Shown here piece by piece: positions 18,897-27,448 of a stretch of 64,000 nt of DNA. The notes under the pieces are model-generated. The model worked only from the letters and a program-made list of their open reading frames with translations. It was not told the origin of the DNA and ran no database searches. Each line of letters opens with the position of its first letter. Position 1 is the stretch's first letter. The stretch is from JAZKBN01 sp040388605. GTDB lineage: Bacteria > Bacteroidota > Bacteroidia > Cytophagales > Flexibacteraceae. Made by a program: the position numbers and the translations under genes. The DNA is taken from contig JAZKBN010000060.1 in NCBI GenBank assembly GCA_040388605.1, positions 1-64,000 on the forward strand, given 5' to 3'.

Positions 18897-20345
18897 ATGC
18901 GCTTACCGGCTTTCGGAAATATTTGGTTTGGAACTTTGTTAGCAATGCTGTTAGCTTCAGCATTGCCATGCTCAGCCCAAGCCGGTCCGGGGCCCGACAG
19001 CCTGAAGGTTTTGCCTTATGCAGAATTTATGCAGCAGGTAGCCGCCACACACCCGGTGGCCCGGCAGGCAGCACTGTTGCCTGAAAAAGCAAGACGGGAA
19101 GTGCGTATTTCCCGGGGTGCATTCGACCCGGAACTTAAAAGCACGCTCAGCCAAAAAGAGTTCCACAGCGAGCTTTATTACCGCTATACCGACCACTCAT
19201 TACAGGTACCCATGTGGATAGGCAACCTGAAGGCCGGCTTCGAGCGCAACAGCGGCGTACATGTTGATCCTGATAAGCTTACCCCGCCGGAAGGCCTAAG
19301 CTATATTGGTCTTGATTTGCCGGTAGGCCAGGGCCTGTTTTTCGATGAGCGCCGCGCTGTATTGCGTGAAGCCCAAATAATGCAAAAAATGGCCGATGTG
19401 GAGAAGGTGAAAATGATTAACAAGCTGCTCCTGCAGGCAGCTAAAGATTACTGGGACTGGAATTATAATTATAACCGGTTTCGCCTGTATCGCCAAAGTA
19501 CAGAACTCGCAAGGGTAAGACGCAGGGCTACGGTAAGCAGATCAGAGAANNNNNNNNNNGGTATTGATACTTCTGAAGCCGCATCGCAGGTACAAACCCT
19601 TGAAATTTCTTATTCCGATGCCGAGGTTTCCTGGCGCAATGCATCAGTTAGTCTTTCTGTTTACCTATGGAGCGATGAAGCCAGGCCGCTTGAGCTGGCC
19701 CCGAATGTAATTCCCGAAGAAGACCCGGTTACGGCAGGTAAGGTATCGGCAGAGCACTATCAAAACCTGTTGGTCCACAGCCGGGAGCGTCATCCTGATT
19801 TACTGAGCCTTAACCTGAAATCAGAATTGCTGCGCAACGACAGAAAGCTGTATTACGAAAAGCTGAAGCCAAAGCTGAACCTGCACGGGTATTTCCTGAA
19901 CGAGGGTTTTGCAAGCCCTATTGAAACCGAGGGAGGCATGGGTACTGCATTCAATTCGGCAAAGGCAGGCTTTACAGTCAGCATGCCCTTGCTGCTGCGC
20001 GAAGGCAGGGGGAAAATTCAGCTTAATACCCTAAAGATAAGGGAGAACGAACTTTCGCAAATGCAGCAGCGCCGCGAAATTGCAGCCGGGGTTGAGCGGG
20101 CCTATAATGATTTATTGGCCCTTGAAAAACAATTGGCTTCGCAGGAAAAGCTGGTAAGCAATTATGACAAGCTGCTGCGCGGTGAGCAGCGAAAATTTGA
20201 AGTTGGTGAAAGCAGCATTTTTCTTGTGAATACCCGCCAGAATAATGTTGTGAGCGGGCAGGTAAAACTTTATGAGCTGAAAGCAAAATATGCCAAGGCT
20301 AAAGTTACCCTGCAATGGAGCGCAGGTAAAATTGAACTTATATAA
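18897..20345 (+). CDS. TolC-family outer-membrane channel protein, spans a gap
   Basis: The protein has a signal peptide (MRLPAFGNIWFG onward, cleaved near SAQA) and two TolC-type repeats of long helices and beta strands. It ends with an ELKAKYAKAKVTLQW stretch typical of the family. The ATG at 18897 is chosen because it begins the signal peptide. An in-frame GTG at 18834 overlaps the previous stop and would add a non-hydrophobic leader. A ten-N gap (19550-19559) leaves the frame unchanged. It provides the outer-membrane exit of the preceding exporter and adaptor. Confidence 0.9.
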   Translation: MRLPAFGNIWFGTLLAMLLASALPCSAQAGPGPDSLKVLPYAEFMQQVAATHPVARQAALLPEKARREVRISRGAFDPELKSTLSQKEFHSELYYRYTDHSLQVPMWIGNLKAGFERNSGVHVDPDKLTPPEGLSYIGLDLPVGQGLFFDERRAVLREAQIMQKMADVEKVKMINKLLLQAAKDYWDWNYNYNRFRLYRQSTELARVRRRATVSRSEXXXXGIDTSEAASQVQTLEISYSDAEVSWRNASVSLSVYLWSDEARPLELAPNVIPEEDPVTAGKVSAEHYQNLLVHSRERHPDLLSLNLKSELLRNDRKLYYEKLKPKLNLHGYFLNEGFASPIETEGGMGTAFNSAKAGFTVSMPLLLREGRGKIQLNTLKIRENELSQMQQRREIAAGVERAYNDLLALEKQLASQEKLVSNYDKLLRGEQRKFEVGESSIFLVNTRQNNVVSGQVKLYELKAKYAKAKVTLQWSAGKIELI

Positions 20346-20534
20346 TCAGGGCTTAGATTCTGATCCTTTACATATTCCTGCGTACCGGTCCCGTTTTTAC
20401 CCCGATTTTATTTTAAAAAGTATCCCGTTTTTAATTGGCCTGTGCTTTGCATATACATGTATATACAATGCTTACCGCAAAATGTGAGCTTGGTGTATTA
20501 AGCTATTACAAAACACTTCAATCAGCAAACGGCA

Positions 20535-21155
20535 ATGAAAACTCTACTATCGATAGGTGCAACAATTTTATTTTTTGTGCTCATGTTTATGGCCCCTTAT
20601 GTGGCAGGCGCCCAGTCTTTTATGGGGAAAATGAGCAAAACGGCCATAATGAAAGACGGCCCCGGTAAAGAATACCATAAAGTAATCAGCTTAACTGCGG
20701 GCAGCCGTATTTTCGTTTATGAGGCCACAGCGCAGCAAGGGTATATTTCTGTGGTAGATTTGGCTACGAACACCCAGGGCTATGTTGAAAAAACTTTTGT
20801 AAAGCTGCTGATGCCCGTAGATGCCAATGCCATACAAAAACCTGCCTTTACCCGTGTAACCGACATAGATAACGAAGAAGTAGCCATGCTTGAGCTAAGT
20901 AATCGTACCCCTAACCAGGTGATGGTAAAGCTTGACGATATGACCATTAAAGTGGCACCTTATGGCAGCATGAACATGAAAATGGCCCCGGGCACGCATG
21001 CTTACTATGCCTTTCAGCAAATGAATAACCCCAAAGTGGGCAGTTACGAATTTGAACCCGGTAAAAGCTACAAATGGGATTTCATGAATCGTAAAAAAGA
21101 CAACCGTACCTTTTCTGCGCAAACAGCATCTGCAGAGCCTGTAAAGGTTCAATAA
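20535..21155 (+). CDS. secreted SH3-domain-like protein
   Basis: The 206-residue protein has an N-terminal signal peptide (cleaved near AGAQS). Residues about 30-95 resemble a bacterial SH3 domain (ending in TQGYVEKTFVKLL). A second beta-rich region follows (about 110-190) that I do not recognise. It is likely periplasmic or surface-attached. It stands alone between the export operon and argC, with which it is convergent across a shared terminator. Confidence 0.7.
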   Translation: MKTLLSIGATILFFVLMFMAPYVAGAQSFMGKMSKTAIMKDGPGKEYHKVISLTAGSRIFVYEATAQQGYISVVDLATNTQGYVEKTFVKLLMPVDANAIQKPAFTRVTDIDNEEVAMLELSNRTPNQVMVKLDDMTIKVAPYGSMNMKMAPGTHAYYAFQQMNNPKVGSYEFEPGKSYKWDFMNRKKDNRTFSAQTASAEPVKVQ

Positions 21156-21179
21156 ATAAAAGTTAATATCCCTTAGCTT

Positions 21180-21231
21180 TAAAAACGCTCACCCTGCAGG
21201 CTTCGGCTTCACAGGATGAGCGTTTTTTCTT
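21180..21231. terminator. bidirectional terminator between SH3 gene and argC
   Basis: AAAAACGCTCACCCTG pairs with CAGGATGAGCGTTTTT around a GGCTTCGGCTT loop, with A and T runs on both sides. It serves the two convergent genes. Confidence 0.9.
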
Positions 21232-21246
21232 TTATTATAATCGGGA

Positions 21247-22215
21247 TCAGAAACCGGTAGCTTTCAGGTTCAGCCCTGCACTTTCAGGCAGCCCGAACAT
21301 TAAATTCATATTCTGCACGGCCTGCCCTGAAGCGCCTTTGAGCAGGTTGTCTATTACACTGTGAATAAGCAGGTTAGAGCCATGCTTTTTCAGGTATAAT
21401 ACGCACTTGTTGGTATTTACAACCTGTTTCAAATCAGGGTTCGCGCTGCTCAGGAAAGTAAAGGGGTGATTTACATAGTACTCTTCGAACAGGGCAGTAA
21501 ATGCTTCCTCCGGCTCAGGTGTTTTAAAGTAAAGTGTGGCAAATATTCCCCTGCTGAATGCTCCTCTGGCCGGTATAAAGTTCAGCTCGAAGGAACCGGG
21601 CTGCTGTGCATGCAGGGTTTGCTTTATTTCGGCCTCGTGCTGGTGATCAAATGCTTTATATACTGAATAGTTATTATTCCGGTAGCTGAAATGGGTGGTT
21701 TCAGAGGGTTTTACACCGGCGCCGGTACTGCCGGTTACAGCATTAACATGAATTTCTTCATCGAGCAGGCCGGCGCAAACTACAGGCAGCAGGGCCAGCT
21801 GAATGGCAGTGGCAAAGCAGCCGGGGTTAGCTATTCGTCGGGCAGATGCTATTTTATCCCTGTTCAGTTCGGGCAGTCCGTAAACATAATCATGCCCGGC
21901 ATCCGTGATTCGGAAATCCTGGCTGAGATCTATAATGCGGGCATCTGGGGGCAGGGGAGAAGCAGCCAGGAATTTGCGCGCTTCGCCGTGGCCAAGGCAC
22001 AGGAAATAAATATCTGCATCCTGTGGTATGGCAGTGCTGAAATGCAGGTCGGTTTCCCCGAGCAAATCAGGATGTGCGGCGTAAACAGGTTTGCCGGCCA
22101 TGCTGTTGCTGTGGGCAAAAAACGGCGTGGCCAAAGGGTGATGTATAAGGAGCCTTAAAAGTTCGCCCCCGGTATAACCGGCTGCACCAATAATGCCTGC
22201 TTTAATTTTGTTCAT
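21247..22215 (-). CDS. argC: N-acetyl-gamma-glutamyl-phosphate reductase
   Basis: ArgC reduces N-acetylglutamyl phosphate to the semialdehyde in arginine synthesis, using NADPH. The 322-residue protein has the Rossmann motif GAAGYTGGELLRLL (10-23) and the catalytic cysteine C133 in ANPGCFATA. It has the length of the short ArgC type. No other arg gene is adjacent, so the pathway genes must be elsewhere or outside the window. Confidence 0.96.
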   Translation of the reverse strand: MNKIKAGIIGAAGYTGGELLRLLIHHPLATPFFAHSNSMAGKPVYAAHPDLLGETDLHFSTAIPQDADIYFLCLGHGEARKFLAASPLPPDARIIDLSQDFRITDAGHDYVYGLPELNRDKIASARRIANPGCFATAIQLALLPVVCAGLLDEEIHVNAVTGSTGAGVKPSETTHFSYRNNNYSVYKAFDHQHEAEIKQTLHAQQPGSFELNFIPARGAFSRGIFATLYFKTPEPEEAFTALFEEYYVNHPFTFLSSANPDLKQVVNTNKCVLYLKKHGSNLLIHSVIDNLLKGASGQAVQNMNLMFGLPESAGLNLKATGF

Positions 22216-22420
22216 TATCTTGATTTATTGTCCGGGCAGAATCCCGTGCTTGTAAAGGCAATGCTTTACAACTGAATTGACCGGCTTTTCTAGCCGAATA
22301 ATTTACTAAATTAGCGGGCCGACAACAAGCAGGCAAAACAAATTTTATTAAGCCCTCAAAAAACTTGTTTGTTGAAATCTATCCGATGGGCGGAAATGAT
22401 GAAATACGGGCTTTATCTGT

Positions 22421-22428
22421 TAGTTTTG
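22421..22428 (+). promoter_or_regulatory. Bacteroidota -7 promoter element of the MORN-like gene
   Basis: TAGTTTTG matches TAnnTTTG exactly. Transcription would start at about 22433-22436, so translation from the ATG at 22433 would be nearly leaderless. This supports the downstream GTG start. The -33 box is not clear. Confidence 0.45.
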
Positions 22429-22507
22429 CACCATGCCACGCCAAATAGAATTTTTCCCGGCTTATTGGTTCAGCAGCCTTACCGGCCTGCCGAACGGTAT
22501 TGGTTAT

Positions 22508-23940
22508 GTGAGCAAGGCTGTGGTTATATGCCTGTTCATTAGCTTTTTAATATCTGTTCCCGCCCGTGCTCAAATAAAAGTCCGTACTTATTACGACAGT
22601 ACCAAGGCCACTAAGCTGAAGGAGGAATACACTGTTAACTCTGTTCAGGACAGTACAAGGAATGGCCCTTATGCCCGTTTTGCCCCCGGCGGAAAAAAAG
22701 AGCTTACCGGCGCTTATTTAAACGGGCGTAAAGAAGGAACCTTTACAGAGTACTACGAAAACGGAAAAAAGAAGCTTGAAGCTTTTTATGTTGCCGGCCG
22801 CAAAAACGGGCCCATGATCAGCTGGACCGAGGCGGGCATAATGGTTCAAAAGGCTTATTTCGAAAACGATAAGCTGAAAGATTCCCTTATAACTTTTCAC
22901 CCTGACGGGGCATTGAAAAGCCGGGGCCGTTTTGTAAATGACTGGCCCGATGGGCTGGTATTTGAATATCGCCCGAACGGAATTTTAAAGCAGGAGCTTA
23001 TGTATGCCAAGGGCAAGCCCAACGGCATCTGTAAAGAGTATTACGAAACAGGCATACTATACATTGAAGCCAATTATGTGGATGGTCTGCTGGATGGTAC
23101 TTATAAAGTTTACCACCCCAACGGGCGCATAGATACTGAATCTAAAATGGAAGGCGGTACCCGCAGCGGCTATTTTAAGAACTTCGCCACAGACGGGCAT
23201 TTAATCAGGGAAGGAAATTATAAAGACGGCCTGTTCGAAGGCCCTGTAAAATCTTATTATGCCGATGGCTCAATGCGCAGCATTGTGAACTTTAAAGCCG
23301 GCGAGCCTGAAGGCGAAGCAACCCATTATTATANNNNNNNNNNGGCAAAATTAAAGACCGCATTACCTACCGCAATAACGGCCATGACCACAGCGGAACC
23401 TATTATTACGAGAACGGCAAAATACATAAAGAAGTGGCCTTCCATTCTGAAAAACCTACAGGTACCTGGAAGTTTTTTAATATGAACGGCCCAATAAGCG
23501 TGGTTGAGCACTATGATATTCATGGCCGCCTGAGCGGTACAAAAACCATTTACGACAGCCTTGGGAATAAAAGCAGGGAAGAGCCTTTTATTAATGGTGT
23601 GCTAACTGGCCTTGTAACCAACTATTTCCCGAGCGGGAAAACAGAAAGTACGGTTATGTATGCCGGCAACAGGCGCAACGGCGATTACCAAAGCTATTAC
23701 CCCGGCGGAAAGCCTGATTGTAAGGGCACCTATAGAAGCGACCGGGAAACCGGCAAATGGACATGCCTTTTCGAAAACGGGCATACCCGCAAAGTAAGCA
23801 ACTGGAAAGAAGGTACGCTCATTAACAGCCGCGAATTCACAGAGGCAGGTCAAAATGCAGGAAATGCTTCCTCACCGGGCCCGAAACCGGCAGATGCTGA
23901 ATCGGCAGGGGGGCAGAACAAGGGGGCGGAACCTAAGTAG
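22508..23940 (+). CDS. secreted MORN/YwqK-like repeat protein, spans a gap
   Basis: A signal peptide (ending in SVPARAQ) is followed by about fifteen repeats of roughly 20-24 residues with the pattern YxxNGxxxxxxxYxxGxxxG, as in MORN and toxin-antitoxin YwqK antitoxin-like proteins. These fold as beta-hairpins. A ten-N gap at 23334-23343 splits the gene. The repeat pattern resumes at 23344 in another register and ends at 23940, so the break is an assembly artefact. An ATG at 22433 is in frame, but a perfect TAnnTTTG -7 element (TAGTTTTG, 22421-22428) ends four bases before it, so the GTG at 22508, which begins the signal peptide directly, is the likelier start. The role is unknown. Confidence 0.75.
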
Positions 23941-24094
23941 AATTGGCGTTCAAAAGCCTGGTTGCTTAGCCTTGCACCCTGTACCGGATTATATTTTTAG
24001 CCTCACAGATGTATTGGTGTTCGCGGCATTCCCTCCGGTTTCGGGCATTCATTGCTGCTGTTTGGCTGTAAATCTGTAAGATAATTGTGGATTG

Positions 24095-24133
24095 ATGGCG
24101 GAACATCTAATAATTAATGGCGGAACATCTAAT
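24095..24133. repeat. 17-base direct repeat, period 22
   Basis: ATGGCGGAACATCTAAT occurs at 24095-24111 and again at 24117-24133, separated by five bases. It lies between two unrelated genes and could be a duplicated binding site or a remnant of an insertion. Confidence 0.75.
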
Positions 24134-24139
24134 TTTAAG

Positions 24140-24160
24140 CTGCCCCCGGCAGAGCTTTTT
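24140..24160 (+). terminator. weak hairpin-T tract after the MORN-like gene
   Basis: CTGCC and GGCAG pair around CCC and are followed by AGCTTTTT. The stem is only five pairs, so this is a tentative terminator about 200 bases beyond the stop. Confidence 0.35.
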
Positions 24161-24283
24161 GTTCTTTCCTAAGGTAATACACGCTTATAAAACGCTTTAT
24201 TTTTGCGCTTTACTTACACGCAGGGTCAAAGCCGAACAAATACAATAGCTTACCTTTAAAATACTAAACAACCCCTGGCCTTT

Positions 24284-24673
24284 ATGGAATCAGTTTCGGA
24301 ATTCAACAGCTTCAGGAGCGCAATGAATGAGCGCATTATGGCTGCAGACAATTTGGTAATCAAGCGTTTATTTAACCTTGATACAAATGCATACGCGGAA
24401 GGTGCTGTAAATGTGGTTACTAAGGAAATGATTGGCCTTGCCTGCTCCATGGTGCTCCGCTGCGACGACTGCGTTAAATATCATTTGGGAAAATGCCACG
24501 AACTGTCCGTAACTGACAAAGAAGTTTTCGAAGTTTTCGCGATTGCGAATATAATTGGCGGGACTATTGTTATACCACACTTAAGGCGCGCTGTTGCCTA
24601 CTGGGAAGAGCTTACCGGCAAAAATAACCTTACAGCCGGTGAAAATTTTCAGGACCCGGAAACTGCATCTTAA
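24284..24673 (+). CDS. AhpD-like/carboxymuconolactone decarboxylase family protein
   Basis: The 129-residue helical protein has the AhpD-type redox motif C60-x2-C63-x3-H67 (RCDDCVKYH) in the CMD domain. Such proteins act as alkylhydroperoxidase-like thiol oxidoreductases. The downstream neighbours are two small unknown proteins on the same strand, with modest spacing, possibly one operon. Confidence 0.85.
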   Translation: MESVSEFNSFRSAMNERIMAADNLVIKRLFNLDTNAYAEGAVNVVTKEMIGLACSMVLRCDDCVKYHLGKCHELSVTDKEVFEVFAIANIIGGTIVIPHLRRAVAYWEELTGKNNLTAGENFQDPETAS

Positions 24674-24747
24674 GAAAGGTTTTACGTTTACAAATCACCG
24701 GAGCTAAGGTATTAATCAATACAAACGCAGAGCAAAACAAACAGCAA

Positions 24748-25116
24748 ATGCTTAAAGAATACGAACCCGAGCAAAGGTGGCAGATGGCCGCCGCAGTACT
24801 TGCCAAATTAAGCGACAGCAGCCCTGATTTGCAGGGGGCCCTTTTCCTGGTAGGAATACAGGAATTAGGGCAGGGAGTAAGAGACTTCACAAAAGAAGAA
24901 AAGCAGGACCTGATGCACATTGCCATTTGCAGGCTGCTCTCATCTGCCGGTTATTATACCTTAATAGGCCATGATGAAGGCGGCTGGCCGCTTTGGGAAC
25001 CTATAAAAACAATGCCCTTGCTCAGCCTGAAAGAGCAGGATACCATGTTAAAGATACTGGTGGCAGATTACCTGGCCGAACTCGGCTACGATACCGGGGC
25101 TCCTTTGCAGCATTAA
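24748..25116 (+). CDS. conserved-looking hypothetical protein
   Basis: I do not recognise this 122-residue protein. It has no signal peptide or membrane helix, appears mostly helical and contains an acidic, tryptophan-rich stretch around GWPLWEPIKTMPLLSLKEQD. It lies 74 bases after the AhpD-like gene and before another small gene on the same strand. Confidence 0.65.
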   Translation: MLKEYEPEQRWQMAAAVLAKLSDSSPDLQGALFLVGIQELGQGVRDFTKEEKQDLMHIAICRLLSSAGYYTLIGHDEGGWPLWEPIKTMPLLSLKEQDTMLKILVADYLAELGYDTGAPLQH

Positions 25117-25251
25117 CCGGGTTATTACCCTGTTATTGCACTAAGCGATTTCCAAACATTAATGTTCCTCTTTTATGAGGTAATTCAGGTTAGCCGGTTA
25201 AACCGGCACCAAGGAAATACATCTTACAATTGCCCTTATATAAATACAGCT

Positions 25252-25434
25252 ATGGAAAATGCAGCATACGAACAAATGATTCTCCGTTACACACGTGAGC
25301 TATCGCCTGAAGCCCTGCAAAAGGTATTGCACCTTTTGGCCGTGCTTTACGACAAAGAACAGATTCACCGCAGGCTTGATCTTTTGAACAAAAGTTTTGA
25401 ACGCCTTGCCGGACATGAAATTTCAAAAGCTTAA
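25252..25434 (+). CDS. small hypothetical helical protein
   Basis: The 60-residue protein is predicted to be almost wholly helical and charged. The ATG at 25252 is preferred over an earlier in-frame ATG at 25162, because the extra 30 residues have no regular pattern and the spacing to the previous gene fits. It is followed by a good terminator. Function is unknown. Confidence 0.6.
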   Translation: MENAAYEQMILRYTRELSPEALQKVLHLLAVLYDKEQIHRRLDLLNKSFERLAGHEISKA

Positions 25435-25497
25435 AAGCTTAATAGATACTTCACCGTTGAGCTTTTAAGCCATTCAGGCTGCAAATAGCATATTGTG

Positions 25498-25533
25498 AGC
25501 CCTGCACAGCCAAAGTGCGGGGCTTTCTTTTTT
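25498..25533 (+). terminator. rho-independent terminator
   Basis: AGCCCTGCAC (25498-25507) pairs fully, with one G-T pair, with GTGCGGGGCT (25515-25524) and is followed by TTCTTTTTT. It ends the group of small genes at 24284-25434. Confidence 0.9.
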
Positions 25534-25690
25534 ATTTTGGCACACAATTTATGATTGATTAGCAATGTGCTTATAAATTGTATTCGATTCGGGCAATTTC
25601 CGGCAGATAATTCTGATATTGCAGCCTCGCAGCGGCAGCCCGAAAGCCGTTAGGTATTCCTGCAAAATGCTCAGCAATTAACCTGTATTT

Positions 25691-26122
25691 ATGAAAATTA
25701 TTATCATCAACGGCCCTAACCTGAATCTTGTAGGCACGCGTGAAAAATCGGTTTACGGGCAAATTCCATTTCACGATTACTTTGCCGATTTACAGGCGCA
25801 ATTTCCGCATATTACCCTCCACTACTTCCAAAGCAATGTTGAAGGCGAGCTCATTAATAAGCTGCACGAGGTAGGGTTCAGCTATACAGGTATAATATTG
25901 AATGCCGGCGGCTATACCCATACCAGCGTAAGCCTCGGCGATGCAATTGCAGCAATAAATACCCCTGTTCTGGAAGTTCACATAAGCAACATATACGCCC
26001 GCGAAGACTTCAGGCACAAAAGCTACCTGAGCAAACATTGCCAGGGCATTATTGCCGGTATGGGGCTCGATGGCTATACGCTGGCCTTAGTACATCTTAT
26101 TTCAAAAATGCAATTTCAATAA
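25691..26122 (+). CDS. aroQ: type II 3-dehydroquinate dehydratase
   Basis: AroQ converts 3-dehydroquinate to 3-dehydroshikimate in the shikimate pathway. The 143-residue protein shows the family signature INGPNLNLVGTRE (6-18), the catalytic Y22, the loop LNAGGYTHTSVSL (70-82) and the EVHISN stretch with H97. Length is typical. Its stop codon overlaps the next start (TAATG, 26120-26124), so it is coupled to the aminotransferase. Confidence 0.96.
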   Translation: MKIIIINGPNLNLVGTREKSVYGQIPFHDYFADLQAQFPHITLHYFQSNVEGELINKLHEVGFSYTGIILNAGGYTHTSVSLGDAIAAINTPVLEVHISNIYAREDFRHKSYLSKHCQGIIAGMGLDGYTLALVHLISKMQFQ

Positions 26123-27177
26123 TGATAACATTTTTCCCCGGCCCCTCGCAGGTATTCCAGGCCATTCCGGCATATTTGCACGAGGCCTGCACCGAAGGTA
26201 TTCTCAGCATAAGCCATCGTTCCGAGGCATTCAACAACATGTCGGAAGAAACGCTGCTGCTGTTGCGAACCCATTTGCAGGTGCCAGATGATTATACAAT
26301 TCTATATACCACTTCGGCTACCGAATGTTGGGAAATAATTGCGCAGAGCCTTACGCAAAAAGGCAGCACCCATTTCTACAGCGGCTCATTTGGTGAAAAG
26401 TGGATGCAATATGCGCAGGCATTGCTTCCTGCTTCTAAAGGCTTCTCTTTCAGCGCTGATAATGAATTGGATTTGGGAAGCCTGCATGCCGACCCTGATA
26501 CCGATATTATTTGCTTCACGCAAAATGAAACAAGCAACGGCTCACAAATCAGGCCTGCTTTGTTTGCAGATATTAGGCAAAAGTTCCAGGACAGGCTTAT
26601 AGCGGTTGATGTAACCAGCAGCATAAACGGGATAGCTTTGCCCATTGCCGAGGCCGATATTTGGCTTGGCTCGGTACAGAAATGTTTTGGTATGCCGGCA
26701 GGCCTTGGCCTCATGATATTATCGCCAAGGGCGGTTGACCGCGCCCAGCTTATTGGCGACCGCAACCGTTATAACAGCGTGCTCATTATGCTTGATCATA
26801 TTGCCAAATTCCAGACATCGCATACGCCTAATGTACTTGGCATTTTCCTGCTGAACAGGGTGCTTTCCGACAGTATGACCCTTGATGAAACCGACAGGCT
26901 GTTGAAAGAGCGTGCCGTTATGTACTATGATGCCGTAGACAGGAGCAATGTGATGGAAGCTCTTGTACAAAATGCCGCCACCCGGTCAGATACCGTTATT
27001 ACCGTAAAAGTAAACCCTGAGCTGTTGCCTGAATTAAAAAATAAGGCCAAAGATTTAGGTATGCTTTTGGGAGCCGGATATGGAACATGGAAACCAAGCA
27101 CCTTCCGTATTGCCAATTTCCCTGCCTTGAGTGATGCCGATGTTGAAAAAATGCTGGCTTTTCTGCGCAGTATTTAA
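26122..27177 (+). CDS. class V aminotransferase-like protein (phosphoserine aminotransferase-like)
   Basis: The 351-residue protein is a fold-type I PLP enzyme. The N-terminus TFFPGPSQV and SHRSEAF resemble SerC and related alanine-glyoxylate aminotransferases. The PLP-binding lysine is K187 in WLGSVQKCFGMPAGLG. The ATG at 26122 overlaps the aroQ stop by one base and begins the conserved N-terminus, so the longer frame starting within aroQ is rejected. The exact substrate cannot be assigned. Coupling to aroQ hints at amino acid metabolism. Confidence 0.88.
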   Translation: MITFFPGPSQVFQAIPAYLHEACTEGILSISHRSEAFNNMSEETLLLLRTHLQVPDDYTILYTTSATECWEIIAQSLTQKGSTHFYSGSFGEKWMQYAQALLPASKGFSFSADNELDLGSLHADPDTDIICFTQNETSNGSQIRPALFADIRQKFQDRLIAVDVTSSINGIALPIAEADIWLGSVQKCFGMPAGLGLMILSPRAVDRAQLIGDRNRYNSVLIMLDHIAKFQTSHTPNVLGIFLLNRVLSDSMTLDETDRLLKERAVMYYDAVDRSNVMEALVQNAATRSDTVITVKVNPELLPELKNKAKDLGMLLGAGYGTWKPSTFRIANFPALSDADVEKMLAFLRSI

Positions 27178-27204
27178 CCCGGCTAATCACGGTTAAGCGG
27201 CAAA

Positions 27205-27447
27205 TTACAGGGCATCAGCCGCTTTATATAAGCTCTGCCGCATGGCTTCAAAATGGGCCGATACCTCCTTTAAAAATTCTTCGTTCTTCAATAAAGCATC
27301 AATATCCGCGTCGCCGTTTAAATCGGTTTCGCGGATTTTGTATGTTTGCTCCATCAGGCCCTGTTCAAACTTAAGCAGGTATTTCCCGTTCCAGGCAAAA
27401 ACGGTAATTACATAGTCAGGGTGCTGGCGTGTGTTTAGCTGGCGCAT
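27205..27447 (-). CDS. small hypothetical protein
   Basis: The 80-residue protein is not recognised. The first half is beta-like (YVITVFAWNGKYLLKFEQG), the second helical. It starts one base after the S15-type hydrolase stop on the same strand, so it is probably in its operon. Confidence 0.65.
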   Translation of the reverse strand: MRQLNTRQHPDYVITVFAWNGKYLLKFEQGLMEQTYKIRETDLNGDADIDALLKNEEFLKEVSAHFEAMRQSLYKAADAL

Positions 27448-27448
27448 A

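Larger units (their letters stand above)
23941..24283. other. intergenic region with a short tandem duplication
   Basis: No gene is seen in these 343 bases. It contains a 17-base direct repeat (24095-24133), a weak terminator-like hairpin (24140-24160) and a possible -7 element TATTTTTG (24198-24205) for the AhpD-like gene. Confidence 0.55.

Noticed and set aside
20451..20464. Palindrome ATATACATGTATAT upstream of the SH3-like gene
   Set aside because: It consists mainly of AT dinucleotides and could arise by chance. No second copy was found, so it is not listed as an operator.
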